Shown: positions 27,525 through 35,958 of the stretch, in pieces
Position numbering within the stretch: the stretch's first letter is position 1
Layout of the letters: every line of letters starts with the position of its first letter
Assembly: GCF_010093345.1 (NCBI RefSeq)
Contig: NZ_PDWT01000001.1
Span: forward strand, 1,302,001-1,366,000
DNA from: Pseudoxanthomonas yeongjuensis
Lineage (GTDB): Bacteria > Pseudomonadota > Gammaproteobacteria > Xanthomonadales > Xanthomonadaceae
DNA: 64,000 bases
Reading direction: 5' to 3'
Notes under the pieces: model-generated
Database searches by the model: none
What the model was told of the DNA's origin: nothing
The model's input: the letters and a program-made list of their open reading frames with translations, nothing else
Made by a program: the position numbers and the translations under genes

Positions 27525-29858
27525 TCAGTACGAGTAGCGGAATTCGACTCCGAAGGTCCTGGGCCTGAGCCGGGTAGCGGTGCCGAAGGAAGTCCGGCCG
27601 TCCACGGCGCCATCTTCGCCGCCGAGGTTGTCGCCGTAGGCGTACCACGCCCAACCCCGGGGCGATTCGATGCCTATGCGCGCACTTGCCGACAGGATCG
27701 GATCGCCGCTGCTGCCGACGGTGAGCGAAGTGGATCGTCTGGAGTTGTAGAGGCCAGAGGCCGAGGCGACAGCGGTCAGATCCCCGCACACCGGCCATGC
27801 ATAGCTGGCCGAGGCGGAAGCGGTGAACTTCGGAACGTTGTAGACCTTCGATCCCTTCACCAGCGGCGTGTCCGGCACGTCGGCGACATAGGCGGCATCC
27901 ACCGCGCTTGCGCCCAGCTCCAGGCTCAGGTTCGAAGGTGCGGCGTAACGGATGCCCGCTTCCACTCCCCGGATCAGCGCGCCCTTGGAATTGGCGATGC
28001 CGTTGTTCAATTCGTCGATGGGGATACGTACCGGGAGTCCTTTCCAGCGGCTCTGGAAAACCGCTCCCTGCACCAGCACGCGCTTGTGCGCGAGCAATCG
28101 CTTGAAGCCGATTTCATACGACCGGATTTCGTCCGGCGCGATGGACAACGGCAGCTCGATGCCGGCCGCCTGGGCGGCGACCAGGGAGGTAACCGGCTGC
28201 AGTTGGCCCGAACGGAATCCGCTGGAAGCGGTCGCATACCAGAGATGGTCCGAAGACAGTTGGCGCGCGACCACCAATCGGGGATTGACGCTTTCGAAGG
28301 TGGAATCGATGGCTGAATTTCTTACGCCTTCAGTTGCCAGAGCGTTCACGTTGTCGATGAAATAGCGCAACCCGGCGGTCAGCGACCACGCGCCATCGCG
28401 GGTCCGCACGGTTCCTTCGCCATAGATCGTGTCGGCGCGATTGGACTGGGCAGCCGCCGATGCCGATCCGGCGACGACCAGGCGATCGGCCCGCGTCGCA
28501 CGTCGGTGCGAGTAGCCGGCGACCCAGTCCAGACGGTCGTCGATGGAATAGCTCCAGCGGAACTCGTGCGCACTCACATCCACCCGGATCGAGCCGCTGC
28601 CGTCCGCACTGGGGGTGAGCTTGCCATCCAGCGTGTAATCCAGGCTGCTGTCGGAATACAGATAGGTGAAACGGGAAGTCGAAGTCAGGTAGCTGGAGAC
28701 GAAACTGTCGCTCCGCCATTGCGAGCGCGTTCCCAGCAAGGCGGGCGCCTGGCCATCGTCGGCGGCGGCATAGCCGCCGCCCGGCGCATCCGAGATCGAA
28801 CCAGCATGGTTGAAGTCGGTCAGCCAGTGATCGCCCGGCGACCAGCGCAGGCGCGCCCTTCGGGTGGCATCGTCCTGGCGGTTCACATCGCGTCTTCCGC
28901 TGGCTGGATCGTCGATCCAGCCCGGCAAGGTCTCCTGCGTGGCCACCACGCGCAGGGCGAGGCGATCGCGGACCAGCGGTACATTCGCCATCGCCTTGCT
29001 GCTGCTTCCCGCTTCGCCGCCCTGGGTGCTCGCATAGCCCAATTCCGCCTTCGCGGCGAAGCGGTCCAGTTCGGGGGCATGGGTGAGGATGCGGATCGTG
29101 CCGCCCAGCGAACCTTCGCCGAACAGCGTACCTTGCGGACCCTTGAGGATCTCGATGCGATCCAGGTCGAAGGCGCGCGTATCGGGATGCCAGGGCACGG
29201 TAAGGCCGGTGAACGCTACATCGTCCAGGTAGTAGCCGTTGTCGTTGCCGCCAATGGAACTGGAAACGCCGCGGATCTGCAACTGGGTGAAGCCGCCGCC
29301 CGCATCCACGCTGGCCACGCCCGGGGTGAGCCTGGCCACTTCCGCGGCGTTCTCCATCCCCAGCGTTTCCATTCGTTCGCCGCTGACCGCAGACAGCGCG
29401 AGCGGCACATCGATCAGGCGTTCGTCGCGCTTGCGCGCGGTCACCACCAGGGTCGCGAGGTTGGTGGTGGCGACCGCTGGCGACTCGTCGACCCGCACCG
29501 GCGCGCGAGGGACGGGTTCGATCCGCGCCCCCGCCGGCGACACGACGACCATGCCATCGGGCTGGATCGCGAACTCGAAAGGGCTGCCACCCAGCAATCG
29601 CCTCAACGCCGACGCCGGCGTCATGATCCCGCTCACGGCCGCACTGCGTCCTGCTTTTCCGAAGTCCCCCACCGCCGCCAGTTCCACTCCGGCCTGCTGC
29701 GAGAACGCGAGCAGCGCCTCGTCGAGCGGCTGCGGAGGTATATGGAATTCCCTGCGCGAGGCGCTGCGTTCGGCCGCGATCGCCGGGACCGAAGCAGCGA
29801 GCAGGAAAAGAGCGGCGGTTGCGCCGCGCAATCGACGGGTCATGCCGATCGCCCCCAT
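27525..29858 (-). CDS. TonB-dependent outer-membrane receptor with STN domain
   Basis: 777 aa. Signal peptide (GATAALFLLAASVPAIAAE), STN domain at about residues 37-110 (FHIPPQPLDEALLAFSQQAG), linker, plug (LVVTARKRDERLIDVPLALS, IRGVSSSIGGNDNGYY, FDLDRIEILKGPQGTLFGEG) and a barrel ending in TFGVEFRYSY. It follows a FecI/FecR pair on the same strand, so it is predicted to be their cognate signalling receptor. It is a sister of the STN-less receptor just downstream. The start could also be the in-frame ATG at 29843; both are weakly supported. Confidence 0.9.
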   Translation of the reverse strand: MGAIGMTRRLRGATAALFLLAASVPAIAAERSASRREFHIPPQPLDEALLAFSQQAGVELAAVGDFGKAGRSAAVSGIMTPASALRRLLGGSPFEFAIQPDGMVVVSPAGARIEPVPRAPVRVDESPAVATTNLATLVVTARKRDERLIDVPLALSAVSGERMETLGMENAAEVARLTPGVASVDAGGGFTQLQIRGVSSSIGGNDNGYYLDDVAFTGLTVPWHPDTRAFDLDRIEILKGPQGTLFGEGSLGGTIRILTHAPELDRFAAKAELGYASTQGGEAGSSSKAMANVPLVRDRLALRVVATQETLPGWIDDPASGRRDVNRQDDATRRARLRWSPGDHWLTDFNHAGSISDAPGGGYAAADDGQAPALLGTRSQWRSDSFVSSYLTSTSRFTYLYSDSSLDYTLDGKLTPSADGSGSIRVDVSAHEFRWSYSIDDRLDWVAGYSHRRATRADRLVVAGSASAAAQSNRADTIYGEGTVRTRDGAWSLTAGLRYFIDNVNALATEGVRNSAIDSTFESVNPRLVVARQLSSDHLWYATASSGFRSGQLQPVTSLVAAQAAGIELPLSIAPDEIRSYEIGFKRLLAHKRVLVQGAVFQSRWKGLPVRIPIDELNNGIANSKGALIRGVEAGIRYAAPSNLSLELGASAVDAAYVADVPDTPLVKGSKVYNVPKFTASASASYAWPVCGDLTAVASASGLYNSRRSTSLTVGSSGDPILSASARIGIESPRGWAWYAYGDNLGGEDGAVDGRTSFGTATRLRPRTFGVEFRYSY

Positions 29859-29917
29859 CGAAGCGCCGGCTCCATTGCCATGGGCGACGACGACCGCTGC
29901 ACCTTCAATCGGCCATG

Positions 29918-30991
29918 CTATGGCGTTTCCACCGGGGCCGATGGCGACTCCCGTCGCGGCGATCCGCCCTCGGCGGGGCGGCGGCGCGCCGCCCGCAGGG
30001 TCAGATCGCCCTGCCTGACCACTTGCAGGTGCAGCGCGCGCGCCAGACCTTCCACCCAGTTATCGATGCTGGCGCTGTCCCAGCGTCCGGTCACCAGCAA
30101 CTTGCCCATCGAGGCATCCTCCAGCCGCAGCGGAATCCGCGAGTAGCGGTTCAAGTCTTCGATCACGCTGGCAAGGCTTTCGCTCTGATAGACCACGCTT
30201 CCCTCCCGCCAGGACATGGCCCGGTCCGCGTCGACCGGCTGCGGACCTTCGAGTCCACCCTCGGCGCTATACCTGATGCGCTCGTTCCTGCCCGCTTCGC
30301 GCGGCGCGGGCGGCGTCGAATCCAGGCCTTGTCGCTGGCTTACGCGGACACGCCCTTCATCGACCACGACGGCAATCCTGTCCGCCCCCCGGTAGCCCAC
30401 GCTGAATCTCGTTCCGATCGCCAGGCCGACGATGCCGCCGGCCTGGACCCGGAACGGCCGCGAGGGATCGTGCGCCACTGCGAAATGGGCGCGGCCGCGC
30501 TCGAGCACCAGTTCGCGCCCCGCTCCCGCCAGGTCCACGGTCAGGCGGCTGTCCGCATCCAGATCGACCGCCGATCCATCGGCCAGCACGACATGGCGCC
30601 GCTCTCCCTTCTCGGTCGCCAGCACTTGCGGGACCGGCGGGGTCGTGGCCGGACGAAGCTTGACCAGTCCCACCGCGATAACGCCGCAGGCCGCCGCCAT
30701 CGCGGCGGCGACCCACCAGCCTGTCCGGCGACGGGGATGCCGGGAAATCCGCCGGCTGGCGTTCGATCTGTTCCTGATGGCGTCGTCCAGGGATTCCGAA
30801 GTCACCGAGGCCGAGGCCTCCCACAGCGCACTGACGTCATCGAACGCGCGGGCGTTGGCGGGCGAGCGCGCCATCCAGTTGCCCCAGGCCTCCAGTTCCG
30901 TATCCGGAACATCGTCCTCCTGCAGCCGGAGCAACCACTCGCTGGCTTCCTGCAGTGCGATCTTCCGGCCGTTGTTGTCCGCTTTATTCAT
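29918..30991 (-). CDS. FecR-family anti-sigma/sigma regulator
   Basis: 357 aa: N-terminal cytoplasmic domain (ASEWLLRLQEDDVPDTELEA), one membrane helix near residues 92-110 (WWVAAAMAAACGVIAVGLV), periplasmic FecR domain (LADGSAVDLDADSRLTVDLA; ELVLERGRAHFAVAHD; IGTRFSVGYRG) and an STN-like C-terminus (LNRYSRIPLRLEDASM). The ATG at 30991 has GAGAGGGA before it and overlaps the sigma gene by 8 bp. It is the partner of the STN receptor downstream. Confidence 0.92.
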   Translation of the reverse strand: MNKADNNGRKIALQEASEWLLRLQEDDVPDTELEAWGNWMARSPANARAFDDVSALWEASASVTSESLDDAIRNRSNASRRISRHPRRRTGWWVAAAMAAACGVIAVGLVKLRPATTPPVPQVLATEKGERRHVVLADGSAVDLDADSRLTVDLAGAGRELVLERGRAHFAVAHDPSRPFRVQAGGIVGLAIGTRFSVGYRGADRIAVVVDEGRVRVSQRQGLDSTPPAPREAGRNERIRYSAEGGLEGPQPVDADRAMSWREGSVVYQSESLASVIEDLNRYSRIPLRLEDASMGKLLVTGRWDSASIDNWVEGLARALHLQVVRQGDLTLRAARRRPAEGGSPRRESPSAPVETP

Positions 30992-31568
30992 TTCCCTCTC
31001 CCGCAAGATCGTCCGTGATGCCGTCCAGGTGTTGCTGGCAGTAAGCCAGGGCCCTGGCCACATGGATCCTCACCATGCGTTCGGTCAGGCCCATCCGCGT
31101 AGCGGCTTCGGCGAAGCTGAGTTGTTTGATGCGCACCAGACGGAACGCCTCGGTGCAGTTGTAGGGAAGCTCGGCCAGGATGGCGGGAAGCCGGTCGACG
31201 ATCTGCGCTACGCGCGCCGAGCGCTCCGGGTTCGCCGCAGGATCGCGCCACAAACCCAGATCGTCCGGCTCCGGCAATTCCATGTAGGCGCGCTTGCGGA
31301 GCAGGTCGGTGGCCAGGTTCTGGGCGATCCGGAACAGGTAGGCGCGATGATAGCTGACCACTTTGTCGTTACCCACGACCAGAAGCTTCGCATAGGCCTC
31401 CTGGGCGATCTCGCGCGCATCCTCGTAGGAGCCCAGTCGCAATTTCAACATGCGGACCAGCGCCTGGTTGAAGTCCTTCATCAGCTCTTCGGCGGAGACA
31501 GGATTCTCCGCCTGGCGCGCCTCCCCGCTAACGGACAGGCCTTCCGGGTTGTCTTTCGGGTTTGTCAT
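30984..31568 (-). CDS. ECF sigma-70 factor, FecI type
   Basis: 194 aa. Region 2: YEDAREIAQEAYAKLLVVGN and YLFRIAQNLATDLLRKRA. Region 4: LPYNCTEAFRLVRIKQLSFA followed by a helix-turn-helix (LTERMVRIHVARALAYCQQH). Typical FecI length. It is coupled by overlap to the FecR gene and is upstream of the STN receptor and the histidine-acid phosphatase region. The 170 bp upstream hold its promoter; no clear element was recognised there. Confidence 0.92.
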   Translation of the reverse strand: MTNPKDNPEGLSVSGEARQAENPVSAEELMKDFNQALVRMLKLRLGSYEDAREIAQEAYAKLLVVGNDKVVSYHRAYLFRIAQNLATDLLRKRAYMELPEPDDLGLWRDPAANPERSARVAQIVDRLPAILAELPYNCTEAFRLVRIKQLSFAEAATRMGLTERMVRIHVARALAYCQQHLDGITDDLAGEGNE

Positions 31569-31738
31569 GCCTGGAGAAGACGAATGATCGGGCCAAAATT
31601 GAAATTCGGGCCGATCGCCAAAAAACAGGACACCCAGGACACCGGGAATTACTCGCTCTTCAATGCCTGGCTTCTACAGGCTTCCTGGAATTGTAGCCAT
31701 CGAATGACCGCTTCGGGTCGGAAGCCGGCCAGGATGCA

Positions 31739-33025
31739 TCACGCTCCAGGCTTGCGGCGCATTGGCTCGACCAGCTTCGCGCGCACCATGCCTTCGAACT
31801 CGGACAGCGGGCACAGCGAAGCGCAACCGGGAATCGGCAGGTATTCGTAGGCAGGGGCATTGGCCGCGGAAAGCGGCTGCAGCTCGCGCACCTGGTCCAT
31901 GGTCTGCGAACGATAGAACGCACGCACGAATCGGTTTCCTTGCGCGTCCGCCAACACCTCGAAACCCAATGCGCCTCCGGGCGGCGGATCGTCGCGCGGA
32001 TAGCTGGGCACTTTCCAGTGCAGGTCGAGGAATCCGCCCAGGTCGGCGATGTTGGTGTCGTGCCCGGCCAGCACCGTCAGCTTCGGCCCGTCCAGCATCG
32101 CTTCCAGCATGCGCGAGGCGAGCGGCGACGCCGCGCGCGCGGCCACGTACGGCGCGCGGCCTTCGTAGTAGAACTTGAGCGAGTGGAATTCCAGCAGCTC
32201 CTCGATCTGCTGCCGGCTCAGCCGGCCCCAGGCCACGTCGGACATCGGCATGCCTTCCAGGTATTCCAGCAGGAAGGTCTGGCTGACGGTCGAGGCGATA
32301 CCGAACGGATCGCCGACGTCGGGCCGGTCGTTTTCGTTGCGCACGATCGCCGCCGGCATCGCCGCGAGGCTGCAGCCCGATTGCGCACGCGTCCCGGTGC
32401 AGCCCAATGCCTGGTCCAGCAACGCGAGCCCCCTGGCATGCGCAACCCGTTCGGCCTGCATACCGCCCGGCGGCGACAGCGCCTGTACCGCGCGCAAGGC
32501 TTCATCCGCATCGATCGGCATGGCGCCGGCCTCCAGCGGATGGAATTCCACGTCGTCGTCGGGCGTTGCGGGGAAATCGACCTCCAGTCCGCATTCCGGC
32601 GCCATTCCTTCGAGCAGCGCGCGCGCGGTGTCCTGGGTGCGCGGTTTGGAACTGGCCGCGATTTCAATGTCGACCGCCGGCGGGCAACCGTTCATGGGCA
32701 GCAGGCCCCGCGCCGCCCAGTGACTGCGATCCCAGTGACCCAGCAACTTGACCGCGTCATAGCCGCGCGGCGTGAGTTGACCGTAGTCCACCGACCATTT
32801 CGGCCAGGGCTTGTCGTTCATTCCCGCAGGCACCACCTGAGCCTTGGTCGGTGGACGCACGCCGTGGCGCATCAGCATGACCACGCGCTGCAGCTTGAGC
32901 GTGTCGACTGCCGGTGCGGACTCCGTCGATGCAGAGACCGAGGACGCGGGCATCCCGGCACAACCGGGCAATAGCCACGTAGCCAGCATTACGACGACCG
33001 TGAGCGAACGCAGGACAGGAATCAT
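31739..33025 (-). CDS. Histidine-acid phosphatase, AppA-type (probable phytase), predicted lipoprotein
   Basis: 428 aa. The catalytic motif of the histidine-acid phosphatase family is intact: RHGVRPPT at residues 53-60 with nucleophile H54. The proton-donor motif is HDTN at 322-325, the form seen in AppA phytase and related glucose-1-phosphatases. The N-terminus (LTVVVMLATWLLPGCAG) ends in a lipobox-like LPGC, suggesting a lipid anchor. Six or more cysteines are consistent with a disulfide-bonded extracytoplasmic enzyme. Family members release phosphate from phytate or sugar phosphates. The nearby beta-propeller phytase and iol operon favour phytate. It lies 170 bp upstream of the FecI start, on the same strand. 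Confidence 0.85.
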   Translation of the reverse strand: MIPVLRSLTVVVMLATWLLPGCAGMPASSVSASTESAPAVDTLKLQRVVMLMRHGVRPPTKAQVVPAGMNDKPWPKWSVDYGQLTPRGYDAVKLLGHWDRSHWAARGLLPMNGCPPAVDIEIAASSKPRTQDTARALLEGMAPECGLEVDFPATPDDDVEFHPLEAGAMPIDADEALRAVQALSPPGGMQAERVAHARGLALLDQALGCTGTRAQSGCSLAAMPAAIVRNENDRPDVGDPFGIASTVSQTFLLEYLEGMPMSDVAWGRLSRQQIEELLEFHSLKFYYEGRAPYVAARAASPLASRMLEAMLDGPKLTVLAGHDTNIADLGGFLDLHWKVPSYPRDDPPPGGALGFEVLADAQGNRFVRAFYRSQTMDQVRELQPLSAANAPAYEYLPIPGCASLCPLSEFEGMVRAKLVEPMRRKPGA

Positions 33026-33352
33026 TGCTTTTCCTCTTGGGTCGAAAAGAAAAAACGCTCCTCAAGAAATCCGTAGAGCGATGCCGGAGGATCGGATATC
33101 CCTTGAGTGTGCTTGCGCTGACGTAGGAGCGACGCAAGTCGCGACTGAAACCCTTCCTCTTGATCAGGCATTCGCCGAACCGTCGCCAAGTCGCGCGGTC
33201 CTGCTTCTGGATTTCCCCGAACTGTGCCGGAGCCGGGTGTGGATTCGGTCGCGACTTACGTCGCTCCTACATCGCTCCTACGCCAGCCTTCGTGCAGAAG
33301 CGATGGCATCCAGCGGACGCCATCGCTTCTGGTTGCAACCATCAGGACCCGA
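33026..33352. repeat. 327-bp intergenic region holding a B-type REP pair
   Basis: GTAGGAGCGACGCAAGTCGC starts at 33123 and its inverse (GTCGCGACTTACGTCGCTCC) ends at 33270, with about 100 bp between the halves. GCGAC/GTCGC is the stem under the constant GTAG head. An extra short piece, ATCGCTCCTAC, follows at 33271-33281. No gene is visible. The left end should hold the promoter of the acid phosphatase. Confidence 0.65.
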
Positions 33353-35752
33353 TCAGAACACCGCCCGCAGTGTCAGCGTCCACTTCGGCGAGGATTTCTC
33401 GCGCTCGATCTCGTACGCATCCACGTCGTAGGCGGCCTGGTTGGCGAGGATCTCCGCGCCATTGTCGCCATCGAATCCGGCTTCGGCCTGCAGGCTTTCC
33501 GAATCCAGCAGATTGTTGCCGGTCAGGCGCAGCACCCAGCGATCGCCCAGGCGCCTCTCGACGAAGAACTCCAGGTTGCCGTCGTACAACTGGCTCTCGA
33601 TTTCGCCGTAGGTGACGAAACGCGATTCCCCCTGCTTCTGGTAACTGAAACCGAAGCTCGCGTCCCAGCTGGGAAGGTTCTGGGTGATGCCGACGTTGTA
33701 GACGTAGTTGGGCTGGTAATCGATCGCGATCTTGCCGCCGCCGGCGGGATCGTCGCGGTCGGACCACATGCGCGTGTAGTTGGCGAACACGCCGGTTTCC
33801 TCCAGGCCCATGAATTCCAGCGGCGTGGACAGGTCGAACTCGATACCATGGGTCTTGGCATCGCCGATGTTCTGGTAGGTATAAACATTTCCCGGGAAAT
33901 CCTCCGGGTCCAGGCCGATCTGGTCGACGCCGAGACCGGTGTTGACCAGCCCTATCAGGTCGGAGATCTGTCGCGTGAACACATTGACGCCGAATACGCC
34001 ACGGCCGCCGAAGCGGCGCTCGTAGCCCACGTCCAGGCCCCACGAGGATTCGAAGGACAGATCGGGATTGCCGATGGTCACGTCCTCGTCCGCGGGGGAT
34101 TCCAGTGCGTACGAAGGAATGACCTGGTCGATGCTGGGACGGCGCACCGTGCGCGCCACGCTGACCCGGAACTGATCATTGTCGGTCAGCTTCCACTGCA
34201 AGTGCGCGGACGGATTGAGCATGAACTCGCTGCTGTCGGCATCGCCGACGATGGTTTCATCCAGCACCCCGCCTTCGGACAGGTCGTTCTGGAAATTCTG
34301 TTCGGTCTTGGTGCTTTCCGCGCGCAGGCCGGTTTCCAGGGTTACCGCCTCGCTGAGCTTCCACTTGAACTGCGCGTAGGCATCCAGGCGCTTTTCCTTG
34401 TACTGGAAGCGCCCGTCGTTGCGGGTGTATTCCTCTTCGTCGTCCAGGTCGTCGTCGACGGTCAGGCGATAGTCGCGGTCCTTGATCTTGCCGGACACGC
34501 CGAGTTTCATTTCCACCCGGTCGCTCAGCTCGCGCGTGTACGAGGCGCTGCCGGACCATTCGGTGTCCTCGGCGTCGATGGTTTCCTTGCTGATCAGGTT
34601 GTCGTTGGTCTCCTCGAACTTGTCCTCCACGCTATCGTCGGTGAAGCTGGCGTAGGCCGCCTGCAGGCTGAACTTGCTCACGTCGCTCAGCTGCTTCTGG
34701 AACTCGGCGCCGAAACCGAAGCTGTCCTGCTGGATGTCGGTGTCCTCGAACTCCAGTTCCGGATTTTCCAGATCCAGGCCGCCGACGCTGCCGTCGCCTT
34801 CGTAGTTCCAAGTGTCCTGGTGTTCCTTGCGATCGGTGCTCAGGTAGAACGCATCCAGCCGCAGGCTGGAATCTTCCGACACATTCCAGGTCAGATCGCC
34901 GTTGAACGACAGGTCGCGCGAATCGCGGCTGTCCTGCTCCTCGGTGCGTTCGATCGCCGACGAATTGGCCGCATCGTCGAAACGGACGAGGCTGCGGCCG
35001 GAACCGTGGTTGGCCACTTCCTCGTCGAAACCGACCGAATCGCTTTCGAACACTTCCTGCACCACGTCCTTGTTGTTGTAGCGCTCCTGCGCATCCAGGG
35101 TCAGCGAATAGAAGACCGTCTCGGCCTCGTTGCGCCCGGACCACGAAACCGAACCATTGCCGCGGGTATTGCCCGCATCGGTGTTGTAGGTGGCGCCGAC
35201 GCGCGCGATCACGCCCGGCGGCAGGCTCGCGCCGTCCTTGAGGATGATGTTGATGGTGCCGCCCACGCCCTGGCTGTCGATGTCGGCGCTGGGCGAGCGC
35301 ACGATTTCGATGCGGTCGATGATTTCGGCCGGAATCCGGTCGACGAACACGGTGCGGTCGTTGCCCGCGCCCGGAATCGGCCGGCCGTTGACCAGCACCT
35401 GGGTGTAACCCTGGCCCAGGCCGCGCAATTGCGGGGAATCGGATTCGCCGATGTCGCTGGTGAAGGCCACGCCCGGCACCCGGCGCAGCTGGTCGCCGAC
35501 CGAAACCGGCTCGAACTGGGCGAAGAACTCCTGCCCGTAGACGAGTTCCGGCGCGGTGGTCTCGGTCCGGTTGCGGTACTGGATCTCGCCGGTCACGACG
35601 ATCGATTGCAGGTCGGTGACGTCTCCCTGCTGCTGCGCCTGCGCCTGTTCGGCAGGCGACGGCGGGACGTCCTGGGCCAGGGCATAGCCCGGCATGATGG
35701 CGAGATTGCTCAAAATCAGCGCCGTGAGCGCATTTCTGTGGAATTTCCGCAT
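33353..35752 (-). CDS. TonB-dependent outer-membrane receptor next to phytase
   Basis: 799 aa. Signal peptide (ALTALILSNLAIMPGYALAQ), TonB-box-like SIVVTGEI, plug (VGDQLRRVPGVAFTSDIGES; RGLGQGYTQVLVNGRPIPG; IDRIEIVRSPSADIDSQGVG) and a long, strongly acidic barrel ending in WTLTLRAVF. There is no STN domain. GGGAGGGA upstream supports the ATG at 35752; the open frame extends further but lacks a ribosome site. It is divergent from the beta-propeller phytase across a 206-bp control region, a pairing that suggests uptake of phytate or a product. Ligand not proven. Confidence 0.9.
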   Translation of the reverse strand: MRKFHRNALTALILSNLAIMPGYALAQDVPPSPAEQAQAQQQGDVTDLQSIVVTGEIQYRNRTETTAPELVYGQEFFAQFEPVSVGDQLRRVPGVAFTSDIGESDSPQLRGLGQGYTQVLVNGRPIPGAGNDRTVFVDRIPAEIIDRIEIVRSPSADIDSQGVGGTINIILKDGASLPPGVIARVGATYNTDAGNTRGNGSVSWSGRNEAETVFYSLTLDAQERYNNKDVVQEVFESDSVGFDEEVANHGSGRSLVRFDDAANSSAIERTEEQDSRDSRDLSFNGDLTWNVSEDSSLRLDAFYLSTDRKEHQDTWNYEGDGSVGGLDLENPELEFEDTDIQQDSFGFGAEFQKQLSDVSKFSLQAAYASFTDDSVEDKFEETNDNLISKETIDAEDTEWSGSASYTRELSDRVEMKLGVSGKIKDRDYRLTVDDDLDDEEEYTRNDGRFQYKEKRLDAYAQFKWKLSEAVTLETGLRAESTKTEQNFQNDLSEGGVLDETIVGDADSSEFMLNPSAHLQWKLTDNDQFRVSVARTVRRPSIDQVIPSYALESPADEDVTIGNPDLSFESSWGLDVGYERRFGGRGVFGVNVFTRQISDLIGLVNTGLGVDQIGLDPEDFPGNVYTYQNIGDAKTHGIEFDLSTPLEFMGLEETGVFANYTRMWSDRDDPAGGGKIAIDYQPNYVYNVGITQNLPSWDASFGFSYQKQGESRFVTYGEIESQLYDGNLEFFVERRLGDRWVLRLTGNNLLDSESLQAEAGFDGDNGAEILANQAAYDVDAYEIEREKSSPKWTLTLRAVF

Positions 35753-35834
35753 GTTCGAGTCCCTCCCGAGGACGTCCGCCAGCGTCCAGAAATGGTCTGG
35801 ACCGCATGGGCTGGACAGGAGATTACGAACAAAC

Positions 35835-35870
35835 ATTCCAAAATGCAACACATTTGGAATTTATCTTGCA
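35835..35870. promoter_or_regulatory. Candidate operator between receptor and phytase
   Basis: ATTCCAAA (35835-35842) and TTTGGAAT (35853-35860) form a perfect 8-bp inverted repeat with a 10-bp spacer in the AT-rich divergent region. TGGAA-N6-TTGCA at 35855-35870 differs by one base from the TGGAA-N6-TTACA seen twice in the iol control regions. Either could be a shared regulator site; chance is not excluded. Confidence 0.4.
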
Positions 35871-35958
35871 AAAACGTATCCGCTATGTGATCTTGCCTGC
35901 CACAAGTTGACGCCTGATGACAAAGCACCGCATCGGCACTCATAAAAGGGAGAAGAAA

